Source: Candidatus Saccharimonadota bacterium
GTDB taxonomy: Bacteria > Patescibacteriota > Saccharimonadia > Saccharimonadales > Saccharimonadaceae
Direction of reading: 5' to 3'
Assembly: GCA_030528815.1 (NCBI GenBank)
Contig: JAUMYE010000005.1
Location: 1-20,122, forward strand
Length of the DNA stretch: 20,122 nt
The notes under the pieces were generated by a model that searched no databases, was not told the origin of the DNA, and worked only from the letters and a program-made list of their open reading frames with translations. The position numbers and the translations under genes are program-made. Position 1 is the first letter of the stretch. Each line of letters opens with the position of its first letter. This document shows positions 13,428 through 20,122 of the stretch, one piece after another.

Positions 13428-14276
13428 ATGATAAATCAAAAACTTCTTGTTTCTGGTGCGCAATTTTTTGCCGATGATTTCAAAATCAACCCATATTACA
13501 ACGATTCACAAATTAACCGCGAGAAAGCAATTCGCGAGCACCAAGAAATCGTAAACTGTTTCAAACAAGCTGGTATTGAAATTATTCAGGTCGACGCCCC
13601 AGCAAATTGCCAAGACGGCGTCTATACTGCAAACTGGGCTATAACCAAAGAGAGCAAGGCAGTTATGTCGCGCCTACCAAAAGCCCGCAAAGATGAAGAG
13701 CCTTATGCAAAAGCTCAGCTCGAACAGCTTGGTTACCAAATTTTTGAAGTCCCAGACGATATGTTGTTCTCGGGCCAGGGCGATTCGCTCCGCTGCGGAG
13801 ACTATCTATTCGCTGGCTCCGGCTACCGTTCTGAACCTGCCGCACAACAATTTGTCGCAGATACTTTGGGCCTAAAACTTGTTCAGCTCCATGCTAAGCC
13901 GCAGTTAAATGAAGATGGAACAGTACATATTAATCCAGAAACCGATCACGCCGATTCCTTCTTCTATGATCTAGATTTGGCTCTATCTGTAATCGACGAG
14001 AATACTATCGCTTATTGCCCAGAAGCTTTCGATCAAGAATCTATCGACAAAATCGAAGCTACCCCTGTAGATAAAATCCGCGTTAGCCTCGAAGAAGCCC
14101 AGGAAGGCTTCGCCTGTAACCTGGTAAGCACTGGCAAATATGTCATTATGTCAAACCATGCACCAAACTTCCAGAAAGAGCTCGAAGCTCGTGGCTTTAT
14201 CTGTCTAACCCCAGATGTAACCGAGCTCAAAAAAGGCGGCGGATACATTCGTTGTATTAGTCTTTGGTTAGATTAA
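13428..14276 (+). CDS. Guanidino-group modifying enzyme (DDAH/arginine deiminase superfamily)
   Basis: The family acts on arginine or methylated arginine, releasing ammonia or an amine, or transfers amidino groups. The 282-residue protein keeps the active-site layout: CQDGVYTANW with D63, SGQGD with D119, H174-A-D176 (the HxD pair), and the nucleophile C276 in GGGYIRCISLWL. The size suits a DDAH-like or related hydrolase more than a full arginine deiminase (about 400 residues). The exact substrate is not readable. The frame is open further upstream inside the Mur-like gene, but the ATG at 13428 gives the family-like N-terminus MINQKLLVSGAQFF. It is coupled to the degenerate Mur protein and ends at a bidirectional terminator. 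Confidence 0.88.
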   Translation: MINQKLLVSGAQFFADDFKINPYYNDSQINREKAIREHQEIVNCFKQAGIEIIQVDAPANCQDGVYTANWAITKESKAVMSRLPKARKDEEPYAKAQLEQLGYQIFEVPDDMLFSGQGDSLRCGDYLFAGSGYRSEPAAQQFVADTLGLKLVQLHAKPQLNEDGTVHINPETDHADSFFYDLDLALSVIDENTIAYCPEAFDQESIDKIEATPVDKIRVSLEEAQEGFACNLVSTGKYVIMSNHAPNFQKELEARGFICLTPDVTELKKGGGYIRCISLWLD

Positions 14277-14282
14277 CAAAAA

Positions 14283-14310
14283 AAACACCCCCTAGAGCAG
14301 GGGCGTTTTT
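14283..14310. terminator. Bidirectional terminator between the guanidino-enzyme and murE
   Basis: AACACCCC pairs with GGGGCGTT (one mismatch) and is followed by six T. The convergent MurE stop codon lies at 14310-14312. Confidence 0.85.
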
Positions 14311-15569
14311 TATTTCTTGATTTTCTTCAAAGCTTTGCGAATCTCATCTTCTTCATAATAAGCGTGAGGACCATCTGCGCGTTCAATCGTTTTCTCATTA
14401 CCTTTACCAAGGAAGAGAATAGTGTCGCCTTTCTTGGCCATTTCGCAGCATTTAAGAATTGCCGTCGGACGATAAAGTTCCATAAACAAATCTTCGCCGT
14501 CTTTCTTTCCGCTCTTTCTAGCACCCTTAGCAATCTGTTCAATAATCTCTGCGCCAGGCGTATCGCGATCGTCTTCCTCTGTAAGCATTACAATATCTGC
14601 ATATCTACCAGCAATTTCGCCCATTGGCTCACGCTTGCTTGGATCGCGACGACCACCAGCAGAGCCAAACATTACGATGAGGCGACCCTTTGTAGCTTTC
14701 TTCATATCTGGAAGCAACTTCTCAAAAGCATCTGGCGTATGAGCATAGTCCATTACAACGGTAAAATCTTGCTTCTCGTCAATCTTTACCATACGGCCTT
14801 CGACCGAAGTCAAAGCATGAATACCATCAACAATTTCTTTGTCACTTAGGCCAAGCCTCTTACCAACTGCAACACAGGCCAAAGAGTTATAAACGTTGAA
14901 CTGACCACCAATCTGCGTCTTAATCTCTAGATTTTCTAAGCTTGGAATCTTGTATTCAACGGAGTAGGGCGAGAGCTTAATCTTGTCGGCCTTCAAATCA
15001 CCATATTCGACACCATAAGTAACAAAATCATCAATATCCGATTCAAAATACTCTGCAGATGGATCATCAGCATTAATTACACCGTAGCGAGCCATCTTGA
15101 ATAGCTTGCGCTTTGCATCGCGATACCTCTCAAAAGTCTTATGGTAATCAAGATGTTCATGCGTAACGTTAGTAATAACAGCGATGTCGATCGGTACACC
15201 AATAGCACGATGCTGTGCTAAAGCATGAGAAGTAAGCTCCAAAACAAGATATTGAGCTCCAGAATCAGCAATTTTCTTGATACGCTGATTCAAAAGATTG
15301 GAATCAACAGTGGTCATATGCTCAACTTGCTCGTGAATCTCGTCGACACCCCAACCAACAGTAGTCATAAGACCAGCTTTGCGGCCAGCATTATTAAGCA
15401 TCTTCCAGATCATAAAAGATGTAGTTGTTTTGCCATTTGTACCCGTAACACCGATAACTGTCAACTTCCTACCAGGGAAGCCATAGCGAAGGGCATAAGC
15501 ACTAGCCTTACCAATATGATAAGGAATCGTCAAGCTATCATAAAACGGAATTTTTTCCTTTAAACCCAT
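14310..15569 (-). CDS. murE: MurE-type Mur ligase lacking the N-terminal domain
   Basis: MurE adds the third residue to UDP-MurNAc-dipeptide using ATP in the cytoplasm. This 419-residue protein has the P-loop GTNGKTTT (43-50), NVTHEHLDYH, INADDPS, and the C-terminal YAHTPDAFEKLL, FGSAGGRRDPSKREPMGEIA and LFLGKGNE. It starts only about 40 residues before the P-loop, so the N-terminal UDP-binding domain of about 90-100 residues is missing. The DNPR motif that marks meso-diaminopimelate specificity is replaced by EEDDRDTP, and the usual GKGHE by GKGNE, so the amino-acid substrate is unclear. AGAGG lies 7-8 nt before the ATG and TATAAT at 15596-15601. It is convergent with the guanidino-enzyme operon. 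Other three-domain Mur ligases cannot be fully excluded. Confidence 0.85.
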   Translation of the reverse strand: MGLKEKIPFYDSLTIPYHIGKASAYALRYGFPGRKLTVIGVTGTNGKTTTSFMIWKMLNNAGRKAGLMTTVGWGVDEIHEQVEHMTTVDSNLLNQRIKKIADSGAQYLVLELTSHALAQHRAIGVPIDIAVITNVTHEHLDYHKTFERYRDAKRKLFKMARYGVINADDPSAEYFESDIDDFVTYGVEYGDLKADKIKLSPYSVEYKIPSLENLEIKTQIGGQFNVYNSLACVAVGKRLGLSDKEIVDGIHALTSVEGRMVKIDEKQDFTVVMDYAHTPDAFEKLLPDMKKATKGRLIVMFGSAGGRRDPSKREPMGEIAGRYADIVMLTEEDDRDTPGAEIIEQIAKGARKSGKKDGEDLFMELYRPTAILKCCEMAKKGDTILFLGKGNEKTIERADGPHAYYEEDEIRKALKKIKK

Positions 15570-15595
15570 AAAATACCTCTATAAATCTTTATTTT

Positions 15596-15601
15596 ATTAT
15601 A
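15596..15601 (-). promoter_or_regulatory. -10 box of murE
   Basis: TATAAT on the minus strand, with TTTAAA 17 nt upstream as a weak -35. The leader is about 20 nt and includes AGAGG. Confidence 0.6.
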
Positions 15602-15632
15602 CTTCAAAAAGCCAGATTTTTAAACATAAGCA

Positions 15633-15661
15633 TTGACATTTTCAAGCGCTTATGGTATAAT
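15633..15661 (+). promoter_or_regulatory. Consensus promoter of the one-TM small protein
   Basis: Perfect TTGACA (15633-15638), a 17-nt spacer ending TTATGG, and perfect TATAAT (15656-15661). It is the strongest promoter in the window by consensus. Confidence 0.9.
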
Positions 15662-15704
15662 TCAATAGTCTAATAAATTTTATCCAAATAGGAGGGTGGA
15701 TATT

Positions 15705-15887
15705 ATGTTAGAAGTATTATTAGCTCTGGTTCTTAGTATCGCGCTTATTATTTACGTCATTCCTACACTCAATGACCTCTCGAAGGCCATCAGAGACGAA
15801 GCAGACAGAGTACATAAGGAAGGTCTTATTAAGACCGACGGCGCATTCTGGTCTCCTGACCAGGAATACATCAAGCCAAAGCACTGA
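15705..15887 (+). CDS. Small single-span membrane protein, 60 residues
   Basis: No family is recognised. Residues 2-24 (LEVLLALVLSIALIIYVIP) form one membrane helix at the N-terminus. The rest is a short charged tail with a helix (LSKAIRDEADRVHKEG) and ends GAFWSPDQEYIKPKH. It probably sits with the tail in the cytoplasm, but the orientation is not certain. A GTG at 15696 is in frame, but the ATG at 15705 has a full AGGAGGG ribosome site 8 nt upstream, so I chose that. The perfect promoter, strong ribosome site and dedicated terminator point to high expression. It lies between murE and groES but is not cotranscribed with either. Confidence 0.8.
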   Translation: MLEVLLALVLSIALIIYVIPTLNDLSKAIRDEADRVHKEGLIKTDGAFWSPDQEYIKPKH

Positions 15888-15889
15888 AA

Positions 15890-15915
15890 CCCCGCCCCCG
15901 CGCGGGGCTTTCTTT
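15890..15915 (+). terminator. Terminator of the one-TM gene
   Basis: CCCCGC pairs with GCGGGG and is followed by CTTTCTTTT. Alternative pairings exist in this GC-rich stretch. Confidence 0.8.
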
Positions 15916-15929
15916 TGCCTAAAAAAATA

Positions 15930-15956
15930 TTAGCACTCAATGCTTGACAGTGCTAA
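15930..15956 (+). promoter_or_regulatory. CIRCE operator (HrcA site) of groES
   Basis: TTAGCACTC, nine bases, then CAGTGCTAA matches the CIRCE consensus TTAGCACTC-N9-GAGTGCTAA with one mismatch. The repressor HrcA is expected elsewhere in the genome. Confidence 0.92.
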
Positions 15957-15972
15957 TTATAGCTACTAAACT
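15944..15972 (+). promoter_or_regulatory. Promoter of groES, -35 inside CIRCE
   Basis: TTGACA (15944-15949) lies across the spacer and right arm of CIRCE, with TAAACT (15967-15972) 17 nt downstream. HrcA binding would directly block polymerase. Confidence 0.8.
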
Positions 15973-16002
15973 AGAGTTATCACCTTTAAACAGGAGTTAA
16001 AA

Positions 16003-16257
16003 ATGTCAATTAAACCACTAGCCGACCGCGTTGTCGCTAAAAAAGAAGCTGCAACCACTACGACCGCATCCGGCATTCTCCTTGGCGAAGCTAAAGAGAA
16101 ATCTAATCTTGCAATTATCGAATCGGTAGGCCCAGACGTCAAAGCCGTAAAGAAGGGCGACAAGATCATCTATCGTGATTATTCCGCCACCGAAATCAAA
16201 GTAAATAGCGAAGAATATCTAATCATCAAAGAGGAAGATATCCTCGCAACTCTTTAA
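16003..16257 (+). CDS. groES: Co-chaperonin GroES
   Basis: GroES caps the GroEL ring during ATP-driven protein folding in the cytoplasm. The 84-residue protein begins IKPLADRVV, has the mobile-loop region TTTTASGILLGEAKEKSN (about residues 18-35) and ends EEYLIIKEEDILATL, all typical. It is slightly shorter than the usual 95-97 residues. AGGAG lies 6 nt before the ATG. It sits under a CIRCE operator and promoter, with groEL downstream after an unusually long spacer of 217 bp. Confidence 0.97.
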   Translation: MSIKPLADRVVAKKEAATTTTASGILLGEAKEKSNLAIIESVGPDVKAVKKGDKIIYRDYSATEIKVNSEEYLIIKEEDILATL

Positions 16258-16276
16258 CAATAAATCGTCCTCAAAA

Positions 16277-16298
16277 GCAGAAGAATATATTCTTCTGC
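16277..16298. repeat. Perfect 22-bp palindrome in the groES-groEL spacer
   Basis: GCAGAAGAATA is followed directly by its reverse complement TATTCTTCTGC. It has no T run after it, so it is not a usual terminator. It could be a protein-binding site or an RNA hairpin that protects or processes the groES mRNA. Confidence 0.75.
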
Positions 16299-16359
16299 CA
16301 CATGACAGAGTAGAGAAAATTTACTTTGCCATATTATCGTAATTTGTGGTTTTTGCTTA

Positions 16360-16447
16360 TAAACTTCTTAAGTATCCGCAGTTACGACGAGGACAAAGTT
16401 CAATAACCCTATAACGATAGGCGTTATTGAACGACTTAAGAAGTTTA
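16360..16447. repeat. Nested hairpin element in the groES-groEL spacer
   Basis: AAACTTCTTAAG (16361-16372) pairs perfectly with CTTAAGAAGTTT (16435-16446). Inside it GTTCAATAAC (16398-16407) pairs with GTTATTGAAC (16423-16432), continuing as CCTAT/ATAGG around AACG, with one bulged C. The segment 16373-16397 is left single-stranded. There is no T run. The element ends about 28 nt before the groEL start. A possible -10 (TTGCTTATAA, about 16357-16362) overlaps its left edge. Confidence 0.8.
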
Positions 16448-16462
16448 AAGTAAAAACTATAA

Positions 16463-18100
<1,638 letters not shown>

Positions 18101-18111
18101 AGCCAAAAACT

Positions 18112-18135
18112 CCGCTCCGAAAGGGGCGGTTTTTT
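18112..18135 (+). terminator. Terminator of groEL
   Basis: CCGCTCC pairs with GGGGCGG around GAAA and is followed by six T. Confidence 0.92.
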
Positions 18136-18147
18136 GTTGACAAGAAA

Positions 18148-18176
18148 AAGCCCCAAACTTTTTAAGTTCAGGGCTT
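18148..18176 (-). terminator. Terminator of the 180-residue gene
   Basis: On the minus strand AAGCCC pairs with GGGCTT and AACTT with AAGTT in one interrupted hairpin, followed by TTTTT. Confidence 0.8.
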
Positions 18177-18185
18177 CTAACTACT

Positions 18186-18728
18186 CTATTTCTTTGGCAT
18201 CTGAACGCCAAGTCTATCGATGGACTCAACTACGAAAAGAAGGGCTTCGGCACGAGCCTTTTCATCCTGGATGCCTTTTGCTGCATTATAAGCACCCTCA
18301 ATGCAAGACTTGTCGTTTGTCGTCTCGATAATTTCCTTGTAGATAAGGAATTTCTTTTCTACTGGAAGATCGACTTTCTCGATTATTGGGCGTAGATCAG
18401 AAAGGGCAGAAGCCTTTACGCGGTCCAAATCTGGATCACCATAGAACGCCTTTGTTTCTGGCTCACCGAGTGGAGCTGTAGCATTATTCATGAAAGCAGG
18501 CATAGCTGGTGCTGCTGGAGCAGCAGGAGCTGGAATTACTGGAGCAGCTGGAACTGGTTTGCCACCCTTGCCGCCATTATTCCCACCATTGCCGTTAGAA
18601 CCTTTTTTGATACGATCTTCAATCTGAGCAACAGCTTCAGTGCTATCTGCCTCAGTAGCTTTTGAAGCGTTCGTGATGTTGTTGATTGCTTGCTGTAGCT
18701 CATCCTGAGCTGCACCATTGTTATCCAT
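18186..18728 (-). CDS. Unrecognised protein with Gly/Asn and Pro/Ala linker, 180 residues
   Basis: No family is recognised. Residues 1-42 are an acidic, helical segment (DELQQAINNITNASKATEAD). Residues 43-55 or so are Gly/Asn/Lys-rich, and about 57-80 are a Pro/Ala-rich linker. The C-terminal ~100 residues (from FYGDPDLDRVKASALSDLRPIIEKV to ALLFVVESIDRLGVQMPKK) look like a compact helical domain. There is no signal peptide or membrane segment, so the linker probably joins two cytoplasmic parts. A GTG three codons upstream is in frame, but AAGGTGGG is well placed for the ATG at 18728. A TAATAT-like box at about 18765-18770 gives it its own promoter, overlapping the end of the gene before it. 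Confidence 0.78.
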   Translation of the reverse strand: MDNNGAAQDELQQAINNITNASKATEADSTEAVAQIEDRIKKGSNGNGGNNGGKGGKPVPAAPVIPAPAAPAAPAMPAFMNNATAPLGEPETKAFYGDPDLDRVKASALSDLRPIIEKVDLPVEKKFLIYKEIIETTNDKSCIEGAYNAAKGIQDEKARAEALLFVVESIDRLGVQMPKK

Positions 18729-18781
18729 TTTACCCACCTTTTTATCTCTAAATACTTACCTTTAATATTATCACGCTTATG

Positions 18782-19246
18782 CTAAATTCGCAAAATCCTT
18801 ACGATATGATCAAGGAGATCAAGTTTCACAGGCTCCATTGGTAGATTCTCGCCAAACATATCTACAATTTCCTCGCCTTGAGTCTCTGGGAAGAAGACAT
18901 TGTTTCTTGGATAGAAGCGTTTCTTTGGTGTAAGAACAATAGAGTAGTGATTATCTTCGTTCAAGATACCGAAAGATTTAAAATCTTCAAACTTGTACAA
19001 GTGATTACCTTCGGTAAGACCATCACTCGAAAGCGTATAGTGAAGTTTTCTAGGAGCGCGGAGCGTGTAGAGCAGAAGTGCAATTACGCCAATTACGATC
19101 AAGATACCAAAGCTCCAATCTTTCATCCAAATCGCAAGCGCCATCAAAGCCGCAACGACAAGTACTAGAATTACATACCACCAAGCATTTTTCTTGCGAG
19201 GAATATATTCCTTCGCTTCCCAATTGATTATCTTCTTTGCTCCCAT
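18782..19246 (-). CDS. Two-TM membrane protein with C-terminal PH-like domain
   Basis: The 154-residue protein has a basic N-terminus (INWEAKEYIPRKKNAWW), two close membrane helices at about 22-40 and 45-62, then a soluble part of about 90 residues starting APRKLHYTLSSDGL and containing YKFEDFKSFGIL, YSIVLTPKKRF and EEIVDMFGENLP. The order strand-rich segment then C-terminal helix after two membrane spans is what bacterial PH-like membrane proteins show, and the protein resembles families such as DUF5673 as I recall them. Function is unknown. TATAAT (19256-19261) ends 9 nt before the ATG, leaving a leader of about 3 nt and no ribosome site. tRNA-Ser(GCT) lies upstream on the same strand. Confidence 0.82.
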   Translation of the reverse strand: MGAKKIINWEAKEYIPRKKNAWWYVILVLVVAALMALAIWMKDWSFGILIVIGVIALLLYTLRAPRKLHYTLSSDGLTEGNHLYKFEDFKSFGILNEDNHYSIVLTPKKRFYPRNNVFFPETQGEEIVDMFGENLPMEPVKLDLLDHIVRILRI

Positions 19247-19255
19247 AATACATCC

Positions 19256-19261
19256 ATTATA
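19256..19261 (-). promoter_or_regulatory. Extended -10 of the two-TM gene
   Basis: ATGGTATAAT on the minus strand lies 9 nt before the ATG, so the mRNA is near-leaderless. Confidence 0.6.
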
Positions 19262-19289
19262 CCATGAGCGCTATCAAAATCTAAACCAC

Positions 19290-19314
19290 AAAAAACGTCC
19301 AGGAAAACCTGAAC
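19290..19314 (-). terminator. Terminator of tRNA-Ser(GCT)
   Basis: On the minus strand GTTCAGG pairs with CCTGGAC (one G-T pair) around TTTT, followed by GTTTTTT. Confidence 0.88.
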
Positions 19315-19320
19315 ATCTTT

Positions 19321-19413
19321 TGGCGGAGGGTGAGAGATTCGAACTCTCGCACCAGCTTTCGCCAGTCTAACGATTTAGCAAACCGTCCCCTTCAGCCACT
19401 TGGGTAACCCTCC
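19321..19413 (-). tRNA. tRNA-Ser (anticodon GCT)
   Basis: The 93-nt class II tRNA has acceptor GGAGGGT/ACCCTCC, a long variable arm, T-loop TTCGAAT and encoded CCA. The loop TTGCTAA gives anticodon GCT, reading AGC and AGU. A TAAAAT box preceded by TGTGC at 19424-19429 is the likely -10. Confidence 0.96.
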
Positions 19414-19458
19414 AGTACCTCTTATTTTAGCACACCTTAGTCCGTAATTGTAGAGTAT

Positions 19459-19487
19459 TTTACAAATTACAACGCATATGCTATAAT
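19459..19487 (+). promoter_or_regulatory. Promoter of the pilin gene
   Basis: TTTACA (19459-19464), a 17-nt spacer ending ATATGC, and TATAAT (19482-19487). The leader is about 27 nt and holds AAGGAAAG. Confidence 0.85.
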
Positions 19488-19520
19488 TTATGCAACTTAT
19501 AAGGAAAGTTTTAAGATAAA

Positions 19521-19931
19521 ATGAAGCAAATCGCAAAAAAAGCAGGGCTAATTGTAACTGGTATTGCTACCGCTATCGTACTATCAGCTGGTAGTGCAAT
19601 GGCTCTAGATATTACAAATATCTCTGGCAACGATAACCCAGCACAGGCTGGTGCAGAAACCGCAAAAGCAAACGGCATGCCATCTGAACTAGTTGGCGTT
19701 GATGGCGTCTTTAACAATCTTACTAACACTGTCCTTTACGCCGTTGGTATCATTTCCGTTATCATGCTCATCTACGGCGGTCTTCGCTATGTTCTATCTG
19801 GTGGCGACGCATCCAAAGTTACAGCCGCTAAGAACACAATCATCTACGCAATTATCGGCCTTATCATCGCAATCCTAGCCTATGCAATCATCAACTTTGT
19901 AATTGGCGCAATCGGAAGCGTAAGTCAATAA
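19521..19931 (+). CDS. Type IV secretion pilin-like protein (VirB2/TrbC-like)
   Basis: The 136-residue protein has a signal peptide (basic KQIAKKAG, then a hydrophobic core, likely cleaved after SAMA at residue 28). A polar stretch follows, then two membrane helices at about 71-93 and 105-131 joined by the short basic loop SGGDASKVTAAKN. This is the layout of VirB2/TrbC-type pilins and of the T4SS pilin family common in CPR genomes. Such subunits build a surface pilus or secretion channel; whether this one does so is inference. It has its own strong promoter, a ribosome site with rather long spacing, and a terminator. No other secretion genes lie in the window. Confidence 0.87.
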   Translation: MKQIAKKAGLIVTGIATAIVLSAGSAMALDITNISGNDNPAQAGAETAKANGMPSELVGVDGVFNNLTNTVLYAVGIISVIMLIYGGLRYVLSGGDASKVTAAKNTIIYAIIGLIIAILAYAIINFVIGAIGSVSQ

Positions 19932-19943
19932 TACGAAACCAAA

Positions 19944-19965
19944 CCGCTCGAAAGGGCGGTTTTTT
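19944..19965 (+). terminator. Terminator of the pilin gene
   Basis: CCGCTC pairs with GGGCGG around GAAA and is followed by six T. Confidence 0.92.
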
Positions 19966-19973
19966 GTTGCTTC

Positions 19974-20122
19974 TTAAATCGTACGCGCTAGCAGAAGAGC
20001 AGAGACATTATTTGCGCCCACGCTCCTAAACAACTCCGCAGCAGCCATCATGGAGCTTCCTGTCGTCCATACATCGTCTAGCAGCACATACTGCTTGTCT
20101 CGATCAATGCACTCAGCAAGCC
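19974..20122 (-). CDS. ComF-family phosphoribosyltransferase, C-terminus only
   Basis: The frame is open from the right edge to a TAA at 19974-19976, giving the last 48 residues. They contain VLLDDVWTTGSSM, the phosphoribosyltransferase PRPP-binding motif, followed by AAELFRSVGANNVSALLLARTI, which matches the end of ComF-like proteins. ComF acts in the cytoplasm in DNA uptake and is linked to single-stranded DNA handling; other phosphoribosyltransferases share the motif. The gene's start and any N-terminal zinc-binding Cys are outside the window. It is convergent with the pilin gene. Confidence 0.85.
   Translation of the reverse strand, partial: LAECIDRDKQYVLLDDVWTTGSSMMAAAELFRSVGANNVSALLLARTI

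Overview
The window looks like chromosomal DNA from a Candidate Phyla Radiation bacterium, most likely Candidatus Saccharibacteria (TM7). That is an inference from several things seen together: a type IV secretion pilin-like protein, two FemAB-like transferases, a MurE-type ligase without its N-terminal domain, a degenerate Mur paralogue, a DUF5663-like protein, many small membrane proteins of unknown function, and very compact spacing. UGA acts as a normal stop (for example the gene ending at 11533) and Trp is UGG, which argues against the recoded SR1/Gracilibacteria lineages. All three tRNAs encode their CCA.

Layout. Positions 1-2496 (minus) hold a DUF5663-like gene followed by a very long, acidic, repeat-containing protein that runs off the left edge. 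It is followed by tsaD (plus) abutting a convergent FemAB gene, then a second FemAB gene divergent from the first. Positions 5902-6105 carry what looks like the N-terminal stub of an IS1634/IS4-type transposase. Positions 6106-6689 have no credible protein gene but contain a strong promoter and a strongly structured stretch that I call an orphan RNA. Next come valS, a small orphan gene and a 459-residue orphan gene, each with its own promoter and terminator, then a HIT-family gene in an operon with a membrane protein. Positions 12028-12685 are a tRNA island: tRNA-Ser(CGA), tRNA-Arg(GCG), an exact 50-bp duplication of the tRNA-Ser 3' end, and two hairpin elements. A coupled pair follows (degenerate Mur ligase, guanidino-modifying enzyme), convergent with a truncated MurE. 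Then a one-TM small protein, CIRCE-groES, a hairpin-rich spacer and groEL. The right end has two unknown minus-strand genes, tRNA-Ser(GCT), the pilin gene and the C-terminus of a ComF-like phosphoribosyltransferase.

Themes. Cell-envelope building recurs (two FemAB, two Mur-type proteins), alongside translation (valS, tsaD, three tRNAs) and protein folding (groES/groEL under an apparent HrcA/CIRCE operator). Promoters share an extended -10 of the form TATGNTATAAT, often with a -35 17 nt upstream. In about seven genes the -10 lies only 6-13 nt before the start codon, so those mRNAs are probably leaderless or nearly so. Most transcription units end in a short hairpin, often with a GAAA loop, and a T run.

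Most worth a second look: the structured RNA near 6257-6360, the nested hairpin in the groES-groEL spacer, the tRNA-Ser 3'-end duplication with an inserted hairpin, the Mur-pseudoenzyme/guanidino-enzyme pair, and the repeat architecture of the acidic giant protein.
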